A DNA stretch of 64,000 nucleotides from CAVOHU01 sp963843385 (GTDB taxonomy: Bacteria; Acidobacteriota; Vicinamibacteria; Vicinamibacterales; JAKQTR01), in assembly GCA_963843385.1 (NCBI GenBank), contig CAWJJY010000004.1, positions 372,001 through 436,000 on the forward strand, given 5' to 3'. The notes under the pieces were generated by a model. That model saw nothing but the letters and a program-made list of their open reading frames with translations. It did no database searches and was not told the origin of the DNA. Shown one piece after another: positions 16,695-25,682 of the stretch (the first letter of the stretch is position 1; each line of letters begins with the position of its first letter). Made by a program: the position numbers and the translations under genes.

Positions 16695-17639
16695 ATGAGG
16701 CTGCAGTCGATGGTCGCGGGCGGAGTCCTGCTCCTCTCTGCCCATCTCGGCGGTCAGGAGCTCGTCGAGCCTCCGCCATCCCTGACCGCGATCGCCAGGG
16801 AAATCGCCGGTGACTCCGGCTCGACCTTCGAGCGAACCAGCCGGCTGGTCGGTTGGATCAACACGCAGTTCGAGTGGTCCGCGTCGGACTACCAGCGGCG
16901 CAGCGTCGAGCAGGTCGTCAACCGCCGCGCCGGCAACTGCGCCGAGCTCGCGAAGGTGCTGCGGGCCTTGCTCGACGGCGCGGGAATCCGATCCCGGTGG
17001 GTCGCGGAAATCAACATCCAACCGCCGAGTGAGCAGCGCCAGGCGAACGCCGCGTCCAAGATTGCGCAGTGGGGCAACCGGGGATCGGTGTTTGGCCGGA
17101 TGCACAACGATCACCGCTGGCTGGAGGTCTACGACCCTGATACCGCGTCCTGGTTCCCCGCGGACCCGGCCGTCGGTGTCGTCGGAACCGACCAGTGGGT
17201 GGCCGCGCGCCTCCAGTTCGGCCTTCGCCCGGCCTCGCCCGTTCCGGCGATCGCCGAGACCACCAGGCAGATGATCGTGCCGTTTGTCGTCGTGGCGTAC
17301 GACCAGCGCGGGTCCTCGATCGTCGAAAACCGGTCGGAGTACTACCTGATCGACCAGTTCGATCGCAGCTACGGCAACAGCCTGTCGAGTCTTCCGGCGT
17401 GGCGGGACTGGGTCGGGTTGATCGGAGAGCTCTCCTCGCTTGGCAGTTCGGCACTCAGCGGCTCGACAAACCTGCACGATCACGAGCGCCTGATCGAATG
17501 CCTCGCCCGTGTCTACCACCGGCTCATGGTCGAGGAACAGGGCGGCGGCGCGGACGCGTGGTCAATGCCGCACGCCGTGTCCCTCGAGGCGAGCGTGAGG
17601 CCGAGGCCGCGGATCACGCCGCCGCGGCAGGATCCGTGA
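16695..17639 (+). CDS. Secreted transglutaminase-like protein
   Basis: 314 residues from ATG 16695 (GGGGGA nine bases upstream), with a signal peptide (about 1-20). The transglutaminase-like core shows the catalytic triad: Cys in RRAGNCAELAKVLRALLDGAGI, His in HRWLEVYD and Asp in SWFPADPAVG. Members act as proteases, peptide-bond hydrolases or cross-linking enzymes outside the cytoplasm. The C-terminal half (about 190-314) has no recognised domain. It has no functionally linked neighbours; the next gene is convergent. Confidence 0.85.
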   Translation: MRLQSMVAGGVLLLSAHLGGQELVEPPPSLTAIAREIAGDSGSTFERTSRLVGWINTQFEWSASDYQRRSVEQVVNRRAGNCAELAKVLRALLDGAGIRSRWVAEINIQPPSEQRQANAASKIAQWGNRGSVFGRMHNDHRWLEVYDPDTASWFPADPAVGVVGTDQWVAARLQFGLRPASPVPAIAETTRQMIVPFVVVAYDQRGSSIVENRSEYYLIDQFDRSYGNSLSSLPAWRDWVGLIGELSSLGSSALSGSTNLHDHERLIECLARVYHRLMVEEQGGGADAWSMPHAVSLEASVRPRPRITPPRQDP

Positions 17640-17725
17640 CGCGCTGAGCGTCGACTGGTCTCATTCCCGGGGCATCTCCAGGTTGGGTGGAATCGCTCCG
17701 GGCACGCGTCCCGAATTCTGCATCG

Positions 17726-18808
17726 TCACCTGACCTCCTGCGGCCCCGCGCCTTTCTCGATCATCGCGGCCCTGTTCCCATCAGCGAGGATGAACGCCTG
17801 CACGCGAAGCCCGAGCGGCAGCGTGCTGCCCCGGTCGAGTTGTACGAGCGTTTCGAGGATCTTGGTGTCCACCTTCTCGGCCGGCTCATCGGTGCGGAGG
17901 TTCTTCTTTCCGAGCAATTGTCCGACTCGCACCACGTGGCCCGGGAATTTCGTCCCTCCGAACGCGTCGGCCGTGACATACGCCCGCTGCCCGACCGCGA
18001 CCTTCGCGACGTCTGCTTCGTCGATGTCGATGCGAACCCGGATTCTGGACCTGTCCGCCACGGTGAGAATCGGCGAGTCGAATTGCGTCGAGACGCTTTC
18101 GCCGGCCTTCCGGTGGCGCCGGAGAATCACGCCCGCGATCGGGGCGCGGACGAAGGTCTTCTCGAGAGCGGCCCGTGCGTCTTCCAGTTGAGCACGGGCC
18201 AGTGCCACCCCTGACTCCGCGCTGGCCAGGTCCTCCTCCCGTGCGCCCGCCGCGAGCAGATCGCGCCGGTCCCTGGCCGCGCTCGCGCGGGACTCTGCGA
18301 CGCGAAGGTCCTGTTCGGCTTTGTCCGCATCGCTTTGCGACACGACGCCCTCTTTCCACAGGCCCTGCGTTCTCTCGCGATCGGCACGGGCGCGGGTGAG
18401 GATGGCGTCGGCTTCGGCCACGGCGGAGTCGGCCTCGCGCCGTTCCTGAATGCGTGCGCCGTTCCGCACTCTTCGAAGCTCGGCCTCCTTCAGCGCCAGT
18501 TCCGCTGCGGCCGAGGCCACTCGGGCGCGATAATCCCGGTTCTCGATGACGGCCAGCGTCTGTCCGGATTCGACGACGTCTCCCTCGTCAACGAGCACCG
18601 CCTGGAGCTTTCCGGAAACCTCGGCGCTGATGTTGACCTCTTCCGAGATCGGCTCGACCCGACCCGGGCCGGCTGCGACGATCGAGACTTCAGGGATCGG
18701 TGCGACAGGTGCCGCGACGGCCTGCCGGCCGTTTCCCCACAACGAGACAAACGTCACACTGGCAACACCCGCCACTGCGACCACGCTGAGTACAGTCGAC
18801 TTCTTCAT
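17726..18808 (-). CDS. HlyD/MacA-type periplasmic adaptor subunit (DevB-like)
   Basis: 360 residues from ATG 18808 (GGAG six bases upstream). N-terminal membrane anchor (about 5-20), a lipoyl/biotinyl-like half (ISAEVSGKLQAVLVDEGDVV), a long coiled-coil hairpin rich in Ala, Glu and Arg (about 85-195), the second half (VRAPIAGVILRRHRKAGESV) and a beta-barrel domain. It would bridge the inner-membrane transporter to an outer-membrane channel. It is the last gene of an operon with the ATPase (17 bases upstream) and DevC-like permease. No TolC-like gene is adjacent. Confidence 0.9.
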   Translation of the reverse strand: MKKSTVLSVVAVAGVASVTFVSLWGNGRQAVAAPVAPIPEVSIVAAGPGRVEPISEEVNISAEVSGKLQAVLVDEGDVVESGQTLAVIENRDYRARVASAAAELALKEAELRRVRNGARIQERREADSAVAEADAILTRARADRERTQGLWKEGVVSQSDADKAEQDLRVAESRASAARDRRDLLAAGAREEDLASAESGVALARAQLEDARAALEKTFVRAPIAGVILRRHRKAGESVSTQFDSPILTVADRSRIRVRIDIDEADVAKVAVGQRAYVTADAFGGTKFPGHVVRVGQLLGKKNLRTDEPAEKVDTKILETLVQLDRGSTLPLGLRVQAFILADGNRAAMIEKGAGPQEVR

Positions 18809-18824
18809 ATGCTGCTCCACCCAT

Positions 18825-19589
18825 TCAGTGCGCCAGCGGCGCTGGCTGCAAAAGTGTCGAGTCGATCCGGCTGGCCGGGAACGCGTTGTGGCCGCCGACC
18901 AGGTGATCCTGGCCGTCGGCGACGATGCGGCCGTCCTCGATTCGCACGATCCGATCTGCGAATCCAAGGATGCGGTCGTCGTGGCTGACGATGACAACCG
19001 CGCGTCCTTTCTCGCGGGCAAGGTCACGAAGCAGGCGGATGACGGTCAGGCCGGCTTGTGAATCCAATGCCGCGGTCGGTTCGTCGGCGAGGATGATTGG
19101 CGGTTCGAGCGCCAGGGCCCTGGCAATCGCGACCCGCTGCTTCTGGCCGCCGCTCAGGTCGGCGGGATACGCATCCCGCTTCGCCTTCAGTCCAACCTGG
19201 TCCAGCAACTCGATCGCGCGGCTCCCGGCTGCGCGTCGTCCGGTGCCCTTCAGGTCGAGCGCCAGCGCAACGTTTTGCGCCGAGGTCAGCGTCGGAAACA
19301 GGTTGAACCCCTGAAAGACGAAGCCCACCCGTTCGAGGCGGATCTTCGGCAGCTCCGACTCGCTGAGGTTGGTCACCTCCTGGCCGAGCAGGCGAACGCT
19401 CCCGGAGGTCGGCTTCAGGAGGCACCCCACGGCCGAGAGCAGCGTGGTCTTCCCGCTGCCGGAAGGCCCCATCAGGATCACGAGCTCACCCTCGTCGATG
19501 TCCAGCGTGACCTCGTCGAGTGCGCGCGTGGCGGCGTCGCCCTGCGCGTAGATCTTCGTGAGATTGCGAACGGAAATGGCGTGGCTCAT
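18825..19589 (-). CDS. ABC transporter ATPase (DevA/MacB/LolD type)
   Basis: 254 residues from ATG 19589. Walker A GPSGSGKT, Q-loop in FVFQGFNLFPTLT, signature LSGGQKQRVAIARAL, Walker B ILADEPTAALD and switch His in VSHD. The FNLFPTLT stretch places it in the MacB/LolD/DevA group that powers exporters working with a periplasmic adaptor. It lies between the permease (20 bases upstream) and the adaptor in one operon. The exported substrate is unknown; DevBCA relatives export glycolipids or proteins. Confidence 0.93.
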   Translation of the reverse strand: MSHAISVRNLTKIYAQGDAATRALDEVTLDIDEGELVILMGPSGSGKTTLLSAVGCLLKPTSGSVRLLGQEVTNLSESELPKIRLERVGFVFQGFNLFPTLTSAQNVALALDLKGTGRRAAGSRAIELLDQVGLKAKRDAYPADLSGGQKQRVAIARALALEPPIILADEPTAALDSQAGLTVIRLLRDLAREKGRAVVIVSHDDRILGFADRIVRIEDGRIVADGQDHLVGGHNAFPASRIDSTLLQPAPLAH

Positions 19590-19609
19590 CGAACGCTCCA
19601 GACGGGCTG

Positions 19610-20734
19610 TTATCCCTTGAAGACCATCGCCGGATCGAGCTTGGTCACCTTGTTGACCGAGACCAGGGCTGCCACCACGCACATCGCGACGGTCACACCG
19701 AGCATGCCGGCCGCCATCTCGGGCGGCAGCATGATTGGGGCGCCCCCTCGCTGGCTGGCTTGGACGACGAACCAGCTCGCCGTCATGCCGAGGACAAATC
19801 CGATGACCGCGCTGATGACGGCCTGGTTGATCAGCACTCCATAGAGGTACCGGTTGCTCGCGCCCATCGCCTTGAGCGTTCCGTACTCCCTGATGTGGTC
19901 CATCGTCGTGGCGTAGATCGTCTGCGCGACCACCACGACGCCGACGATGAGCCCGAGCAGCGCCGCCATCAGCACGGCGATGCCCGCGCCGGTCGTGAAC
20001 ATCCAGTAGAAGCGCGTCATACGGCTGAACTCGGCGGTCGTCACGACCTCCACGTCCTTCACGCGCGACAGCAGCGCGTCGCGCAACGCGCCGATCGAAG
20101 CACCGGGTGCTGCTTTCACGAGGATGAAGAGCGTCTGGTCCTCGGGGAGCTGCGCGTAGTCCTGGGCGTTCTTGAAGGAGGTGAACACGTAGGGCGAGGT
20201 CGTGAACGCGCGTATGCCGCTCGTGAATCCGGCAACGCGCGCACGGCGTCCGCGGATCTCAACGACCTGGCCGACCGAGCTGATGCCGAGCTTCTCCTTG
20301 TAGAGTTCGTCCACGAAGATCGCCTCGGGCGCCTCGAGGTCACGCCGCGTTCCGGAGATGACGTTCCAGGGCGCGCCGAGGCGGCTCTCCAGGTTGAACC
20401 CGACGACTTGGACACTTTCCTGCCGGCCGTCTGGTCGTTTCCAGATCGAGAACCGGGCGATGTACTTCCGGGCCTCTTTCACGCCAGGGGTCGCAAGGAC
20501 GGTCGAGAGCTTCCGCTCGGAGAACGGCACGCCCTGTTCGATATAGGGGACCTTCTTCGAGGTGATCCAGAGGTCGGCGCCGGACTGGTCGATCAGGCTG
20601 GAGGTCGTGGTCGTGAATCCGATGAAGAGCCCGAACTCGACGACGATCAGCACGACCGCGAACACGATGCCGGTGATGGTGACGACAAACCGCGTCTTGT
20701 CGTGCACCAGATTGCGCCAGGCGAGCAGGGTCAT
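19610..20734 (-). CDS. DevC-like ABC transporter permease (FtsX fold)
   Basis: 374 residues, inner membrane. One N-terminal membrane helix (about 16-38), a large periplasmic domain (about 40-255) and three C-terminal helices. The cytoplasmic loop YATTMDHIREYGTLKAMGAS is characteristic of DevC/MacB-type permeases. First structural gene of a permease-ATPase-adaptor operon that follows a TetR regulator gene; the 79-base gap contains an inverted repeat suited to the regulator. Confidence 0.9.
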   Translation of the reverse strand: MTLLAWRNLVHDKTRFVVTITGIVFAVVLIVVEFGLFIGFTTTTSSLIDQSGADLWITSKKVPYIEQGVPFSERKLSTVLATPGVKEARKYIARFSIWKRPDGRQESVQVVGFNLESRLGAPWNVISGTRRDLEAPEAIFVDELYKEKLGISSVGQVVEIRGRRARVAGFTSGIRAFTTSPYVFTSFKNAQDYAQLPEDQTLFILVKAAPGASIGALRDALLSRVKDVEVVTTAEFSRMTRFYWMFTTGAGIAVLMAALLGLIVGVVVVAQTIYATTMDHIREYGTLKAMGASNRYLYGVLINQAVISAVIGFVLGMTASWFVVQASQRGGAPIMLPPEMAAGMLGVTVAMCVVAALVSVNKVTKLDPAMVFKG

Positions 20735-20753
20735 CGGGGGTCTCCACGAAATG

Positions 20754-20780
20754 AACGTCGTATCCTGACAAAACGACGTT
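20754..20780. promoter_or_regulatory. Inverted-repeat operator before the exporter operon
   Basis: AACGTCGT (20754-20761) and ACGACGTT (20773-20780) form perfect 8-base arms with an 11-base spacer, 20-46 bases upstream of the permease start. The TetR gene ends 33 bases further upstream, so this is a plausible binding site for that regulator. Confidence 0.5.
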
Positions 20781-20813
20781 AACCACCAGACAAAAAAAGA
20801 GATGCTCCGCGGC

Positions 20814-21431
20814 CTATGCCTCGAGCCCGTCGGTCATCGAGTCGATCAGGGTGTCGATGACCTTGTCCTGATCCCCCCAGGGGAATTCAGGCTGAACGAT
20901 GAGCAGGGACGTGACCCCATGGACGCCAGCCCACAGTGCCCGGCTCGTTGCATCCAGATCGACATCCCGAAGCCTGCCCTGCCGCGCGCACTCGGCGACT
21001 GCGTCGGACAGGAACTGGAATGCCTTCATCCCGACAGCGTCCTTGTCTGCAATAGCATGGCTGGCGGTGCCCGTCTCAACGCTGTGCGGGAGGACAAAGG
21101 TCGCGAGGTAGTGCTGAGGGTATTTCAGGCCGAATTCCACGTATCGCCTGAGTCCCTTCTTCACTGCAAGGATCGGGTCCCGCTCCTGGCGGGTCACCTC
21201 TTCCATTTCACCCAGAAGTCTGCCGAAGGTTTCCGCGCAAACGGCGACCATCAGCTCATTCTTGTTCGCAAAGTGGAGGTAGATGGCGGTGGTCGAGTAA
21301 TCGATCTTCTCCGCCACCCGCCTCATCGTCAGGTTGGCATATCCGTCCTTCACCAGAATGTCTCTGGCGGCGTCGAGGATTTCCTGCCTGAGCAGGGATT
21401 TCTGTCTCGCGCGGCGTTCCTGGACGGTCAT
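20814..21431 (-). CDS. TetR-family regulator of the DevBCA-like exporter
   Basis: 205 residues with an N-terminal helix-turn-helix (about 17-62: ARDILVKDGYANLTMRRVAE and DYSTTAIYLHFANKNELM) and a C-terminal WHG-like domain (GLKYPQHYLATFVLP, ALWAGVHGVTSLL). First gene in a run of four co-oriented genes ending with an exporter, which it probably represses until a substrate binds. Its own promoter region has AT-rich palindromes at 21445-21468. Confidence 0.92.
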   Translation of the reverse strand: MTVQERRARQKSLLRQEILDAARDILVKDGYANLTMRRVAEKIDYSTTAIYLHFANKNELMVAVCAETFGRLLGEMEEVTRQERDPILAVKKGLRRYVEFGLKYPQHYLATFVLPHSVETGTASHAIADKDAVGMKAFQFLSDAVAECARQGRLRDVDLDATSRALWAGVHGVTSLLIVQPEFPWGDQDKVIDTLIDSMTDGLEA

Positions 21432-21444
21432 GCTCTGCCTCTTC

Positions 21445-21468
21445 CGTAACTACATTATGTTACGTAAC
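21445..21468. promoter_or_regulatory. Overlapping palindromes upstream of the second TetR gene
   Basis: CGTAAC-N8-GTTACG (21445-21464) and GTTACGTAAC (21459-21468) overlap in an AT-rich patch 14-37 bases before the ATG at 21431. Likely autoregulatory operator. The rest of the gap up to 21795 (about 320 bases) holds nothing I recognise apart from the ribosome binding site AAGGAG of the next gene. Confidence 0.5.
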
Positions 21469-21795
21469 AACGTTAATATAAGTTCGATGCCTGGCCTTGT
21501 CAACAGTCATCGTATGCCCTCGGTCTGATCCGCTCCCTGGGAAGGTGGCCAGCTCGGCCCGGGGTCGAGTTCCGGGCGGGTCGGGTGCGCCCGCGCCGTG
21601 TGGCGCGATGCCATCGCCCCGAAGTCGGCTTGACGGGCGGCGCCGTAGATCTGTACCGTTTTCGCGACGGCAACGTCCTGTCCAAGAGCCCCTTTGTGAG
21701 CCTCCCCCAGGCGAGGCAGGCACGCCCGGACCGTAGAGGACCCGCAATCCACGATACCAGCCGACGTCATGGCGTCCCCGAGAAGGAGCACGTGA

Positions 21796-24579
21796 ATGAG
21801 CATGGCACGTCCGAAGACCCGATCCTGCTGGGCCCTGGCAGCCGCGGCGCTGCTGGCGGTCGCCTTTGCCGCCGATCTCGGCGCGCAGACGCTGGCCCCC
21901 GAAGTCATGAAAGCCTTCAAGTTCCGCTCGATCGGCCCCACGCGCCAGAGCGGGCGCTTCGTCGATTTCGCGGTTCCCGAGAAGGAACCGTGGACGATCT
22001 ACGCGGCCACCGGCTCGGGCGGCTTGTGGAAATCGGTCAACAACGGCATCACCTGGGAGCCGATCTTCGACGATCAGCCCGTCATTTCGATCGGCGACAT
22101 TGCGGTCTCGGCGACTGACCCGAAAATCGTCTGGGTCGGCACGGGAGAACACACGTCATCTCGCAGCACCTATTGGGGCGACGGCGTCTACAAGTCCACC
22201 GATGCCGGCAAGACGTGGACGAACATGGGGCTGAAGGACAGCCAGCACATCGGCCGCGTCCTCATCGACCCGAAGGACCCCAACATCGTCTACGTGGCCG
22301 CGCTCGGGCACCTCTACTCGGAGAACGCCGAGCGAGGCGTCTTCAAGACGATCGACGGCGGCAAGACGTGGGTCAAGGCACTCGACGTCAAGATCGACGG
22401 CCGCGCGATTGGCGCCTGCGAGCTCGTGATGGATCCGACCAACCCGAAGATCCTCTACGCGGCGACCTACGACAAGGAACGCAAACCCTGGACCTTCAAC
22501 CTGGCGGGACCGGGCAGCGGGATCTACAAGACGACCGACGCCGGCAAGACGTGGAACAAGCTGACGGCGGGTCTGCCGTCGGGCATGCTGGGCCGCATCG
22601 GCCTCGACCTCTACAAGAAGAACCCGCTCATCCTCTACGCCAACATCGAGAACGGCAACAAGCCCGGCGTGTCGGACGCGGACCGGCTGAAGGAGCTGCG
22701 CGAGGGCAAGACGAGCGACGGGATGATCGGCGAAGAGGTCTACCGCTCGGACGATGGCGGGAAGAGCTGGAAGAAAGTCAGCCCCGACAAGCAAACTGTT
22801 GGCGGCGGCCCCGGCTATTACTACATGCAGGTTCGCATCGATCCGAATGACGCCAATCACGTGTACGTGCTCACGGTCGGCGTCACCCACTCGACCGACG
22901 GCGGCAAGACCTGGTCTGCGCCGTTCCGGTTTGGCGGTGACAACCATGCGATGTGGATCGACCCGGCGAATTCGGCGCACATGATCCTCGGGTACGACCA
23001 CGGCATGGGCATCACCTACGACGCCGGCAGGAACTGGTACCACCCCGATGAGCTGCCGCTCGCGCAGTTCTACCAGGTCGGCTACGACATGATGTGGCCC
23101 TACAACGTCGCCGGCGGCCTGCAGGACAACGGTTCGTTACGCGGCCCGAGCACCAAGCGCGGCGGCGGGCGCATCGTGTACGAGGACTGGCAGTCGGTCG
23201 GCGGCGGCGACGGCATGTACAACGTGACCGAGCCGGTCACCAACCGTTTCCTCTACAACGAGTCGCAGCAGGGCTCGATCTCCAGGATCGATCTCTACAC
23301 GGGAGAGACCAAGAACATCCGATACCGCGACGACACGCTTAGGTACGCGTGGACGGCGCCGATTGCGATGTCGCCGCACGACAGCAACGTCATCTATCAC
23401 GGCTCCAACAGGCTTCTGAAATCGACGTACCGCGGCGAGGTCTGGACCTTCATCAGCCCGGACCTGTCCACCAACGACAAGACGAAGCTGACGGGCGCGG
23501 ACGGCAAGGGCGGTGACGGCAACATCCAGTACTGCACGATCACCACGATCGACGAATCCCCGCTCGTGCGGGATCTGATCTACGTCGGAACCGACGACGG
23601 GAACGTGTGGGTGACCAAGGACGGCGGGAAGAACTGGACGAAACTGAACGACAGGATCGCCGGCAATCCCGGCTACTACGTCAGCCGGGTGATCGCGTCG
23701 CGCCACGCAGCCGGCACGGCGTATGTCACCTACACCGGCTACCGCAACGACGATTTCAGGCCCTACATCTACAAGACGACCGACTACGGCCAGACGTGGA
23801 CGCCGCTGGTCGGCAACCTGCCGAACGGGTCGGTCAACGTCATCCGCGAAGATCCCTACAGTCCGAACCTCCTGTTTGCCGGCATGGACTGGGGTGTCTA
23901 CGTCTCGATCGACGGCGGCAAGACGTGGAACGAGATGACAAACGGCATGCCCACCCAGCCGGTGCACGACCTCCAGATCCATCCGCGTGAGCACGATCTG
24001 ATCGTCGCCACGCACGGGCGCGGGATCTTCATCACCGACATTTCAGCGCTCGAGGAGATGAGCGACAAGACGCTCGGCCAGGACTTCTACCTGTTCGACG
24101 TCGAGTCGAAGGTCAAGTGGATCGTGCGGCAGTCCAAGGTGTCGGCTTCGACCAATTTCGACGGCCAGAGCGAGCCGGCGGGCGTGATGATCAACTTCTA
24201 CCAGAAGGCGCCGGCCACGGGCGACATCAACGTGAAGGTGCTGCAGGGATCGCGCGTGGTGGCCGAGACCAAGGCGCCCAACGCGGCCGGCATGAACCAG
24301 CTCGTCTGGAACATGCGGATGGCGCCGATCATCATCCCGGGCCAGGAGAGCGCAGCCCCGACGGGCCGGGGTGGCCGCGGCGGCGGGCGCGGCGGGCAGG
24401 GTGGAGGCGGCGGACGAGGTGGCGGGGCCGCACCGCCGTATCCGACATTCGGCGGCAACCCTCCCGAGGCGATTACCGCCGATGCCGGAGAGTATGTCGT
24501 TGTTATGACGGTTGGCGGAAAGACCTTCACGAAGAAGTTCCAGATACTGGAGGACGCCTGGTTCGACAAGATGTTCTGA
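21796..24579 (+). CDS. Secreted sortilin/VPS10-type BNR-repeat beta-propeller
   Basis: 927 residues; AAGGAG stands seven bases before the ATG; signal peptide about 1-32. The body (about 40-740) is a ten-bladed-type propeller with at least nine Asp-box motifs (S/T-x-D-x-G-x-T-W, e.g. STDAGKTW, TIDGGKTW, SDDGGKSW, TKDGGKNW). A beta domain follows, then a Gly/Arg-rich low-complexity stretch (about 853-880) and a short C-terminal beta segment. Proteins of this architecture are abundant in Acidobacteria and are usually annotated as sortilin-like or glycosyl hydrolase BNR-repeat proteins; no catalytic activity is proven. A strong hairpin terminator follows. Confidence 0.88.
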   Translation: MSMARPKTRSCWALAAAALLAVAFAADLGAQTLAPEVMKAFKFRSIGPTRQSGRFVDFAVPEKEPWTIYAATGSGGLWKSVNNGITWEPIFDDQPVISIGDIAVSATDPKIVWVGTGEHTSSRSTYWGDGVYKSTDAGKTWTNMGLKDSQHIGRVLIDPKDPNIVYVAALGHLYSENAERGVFKTIDGGKTWVKALDVKIDGRAIGACELVMDPTNPKILYAATYDKERKPWTFNLAGPGSGIYKTTDAGKTWNKLTAGLPSGMLGRIGLDLYKKNPLILYANIENGNKPGVSDADRLKELREGKTSDGMIGEEVYRSDDGGKSWKKVSPDKQTVGGGPGYYYMQVRIDPNDANHVYVLTVGVTHSTDGGKTWSAPFRFGGDNHAMWIDPANSAHMILGYDHGMGITYDAGRNWYHPDELPLAQFYQVGYDMMWPYNVAGGLQDNGSLRGPSTKRGGGRIVYEDWQSVGGGDGMYNVTEPVTNRFLYNESQQGSISRIDLYTGETKNIRYRDDTLRYAWTAPIAMSPHDSNVIYHGSNRLLKSTYRGEVWTFISPDLSTNDKTKLTGADGKGGDGNIQYCTITTIDESPLVRDLIYVGTDDGNVWVTKDGGKNWTKLNDRIAGNPGYYVSRVIASRHAAGTAYVTYTGYRNDDFRPYIYKTTDYGQTWTPLVGNLPNGSVNVIREDPYSPNLLFAGMDWGVYVSIDGGKTWNEMTNGMPTQPVHDLQIHPREHDLIVATHGRGIFITDISALEEMSDKTLGQDFYLFDVESKVKWIVRQSKVSASTNFDGQSEPAGVMINFYQKAPATGDINVKVLQGSRVVAETKAPNAAGMNQLVWNMRMAPIIIPGQESAAPTGRGGRGGGRGGQGGGGGRGGGAAPPYPTFGGNPPEAITADAGEYVVVMTVGGKTFTKKFQILEDAWFDKMF

Positions 24580-24583
24580 GCTG

Positions 24584-24625
24584 AGAGCCGGGCGTGTCAT
24601 TCGATACGCCCGGCTCTATTCGTTT
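24584..24625 (+). terminator. Strong hairpin terminator after the sortilin-like gene
   Basis: AGAGCCGGGCGT (24584-24595) pairs perfectly with ACGCCCGGCTCT (24606-24617); part of the 10-base loop can also pair. It is followed by the T-rich ATTCGTTTGTGT. It begins five bases after the stop codon. Confidence 0.75.
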
Positions 24626-24640
24626 GTGTAGACTTCTCGA

Positions 24641-25516
24641 GTGGTGAGATCCCCGTTCAACGGATCCCGGATCACGCAGCTCGTGGCCGCTTTCGCTGTC
24701 GCTGCGGCGATCTCTGCCGGCAGCGCCCTGGCGCAGGGCTCGACCGGGCCGGATCCGCGGGAAGCCAGGCCCGAGCGTCCCACCGTCGCAACCCACGCCT
24801 ACGAGGTCGCGCCCGGCATCGTCGAGCTCGAAGTCGGCTGGCAGTGGCAGCGCCCTGATCCGCACTCCACCCTGCTGAGCGTGCCGGCGCTCTTCAAGAT
24901 CGGGCTGGCGGATCGTCTCCAGCTCGACATCCAGCCGGGATGGGTCAGGACCGGGCAGGCTGAGACGACTCATTCGGGCCCTGGCGATCTCGTCGTCGGC
25001 CTGAAGTGGAGGGTTGCCGACGCCGCGTTTCTTGTCGGTGATCTTGCCGTTCAATCGACCGTGAAGCTCGCCACCGGCTCCCTCGCCCAGGACACCGGCA
25101 CCGGCACCACCGACCTGAGCCTGCTGCTGATCTCGAGCCACTCGTTCGGCGATCTCGAAGTCGACATCAATGCGGGTTACACGCGGCGAAGCGGCGATGG
25201 CTCCGCGGCCCCGAAGCACGCCACGCTGTGGACCGTGTCAGCGGGGCGGCCCATCGCAGGCAATCTCGGCTGGGTCGCCGAGGTGTTCGGCTACCCGGGT
25301 ACCAGCGGCCCAAGCGGGGCTCCGCCGGTGGTGGCGTTTCTCACTGGACCCACACTGACGATCACTCGCAGCCTGGTCTTCGATGCCGGCGCGATCTTCG
25401 ACGTCACCGGATTCGGCGGAACGGCCATATACGGTGGCGCGACCTGGAACATCGGCCGCCTGTGGACGCCGGTCAGATCCTCGCCCTCCGTCACCCTGTC
25501 GAAGTCCCGCCGCTGA
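24641..25516 (+). CDS. Outer-membrane protein, MetA-pathway/transporter-like beta-barrel
   Basis: 291 residues from GTG 24641, with a signal peptide ending at ALAQG (about residue 31). The mature protein opens with the VATHAYEVAPGIVELEVGWQ segment found in small outer-membrane barrels annotated as phenol-degradation MetA-like transporters, and continues as alternating beta-strands. No transport substrate can be inferred. It stands alone between a terminator and the ABC-F gene. Confidence 0.7.
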   Translation: MVRSPFNGSRITQLVAAFAVAAAISAGSALAQGSTGPDPREARPERPTVATHAYEVAPGIVELEVGWQWQRPDPHSTLLSVPALFKIGLADRLQLDIQPGWVRTGQAETTHSGPGDLVVGLKWRVADAAFLVGDLAVQSTVKLATGSLAQDTGTGTTDLSLLLISSHSFGDLEVDINAGYTRRSGDGSAAPKHATLWTVSAGRPIAGNLGWVAEVFGYPGTSGPSGAPPVVAFLTGPTLTITRSLVFDAGAIFDVTGFGGTAIYGGATWNIGRLWTPVRSSPSVTLSKSRR

Positions 25517-25682
25517 CCTCGATGCGATATTCTGGCTTCCAGCCCTCGGCTTCCGGCCTTCGGCCCGGCTCGATGAGTCGGGCCCATACGACGCTGTCGC
25601 AGGATTGACGGGCAGTGCGGCCCGCAACCTTCACGTTGGACCTCAGAAACGGTGTGCGCGCTCTGTCACTGAAAGCCTGAAG

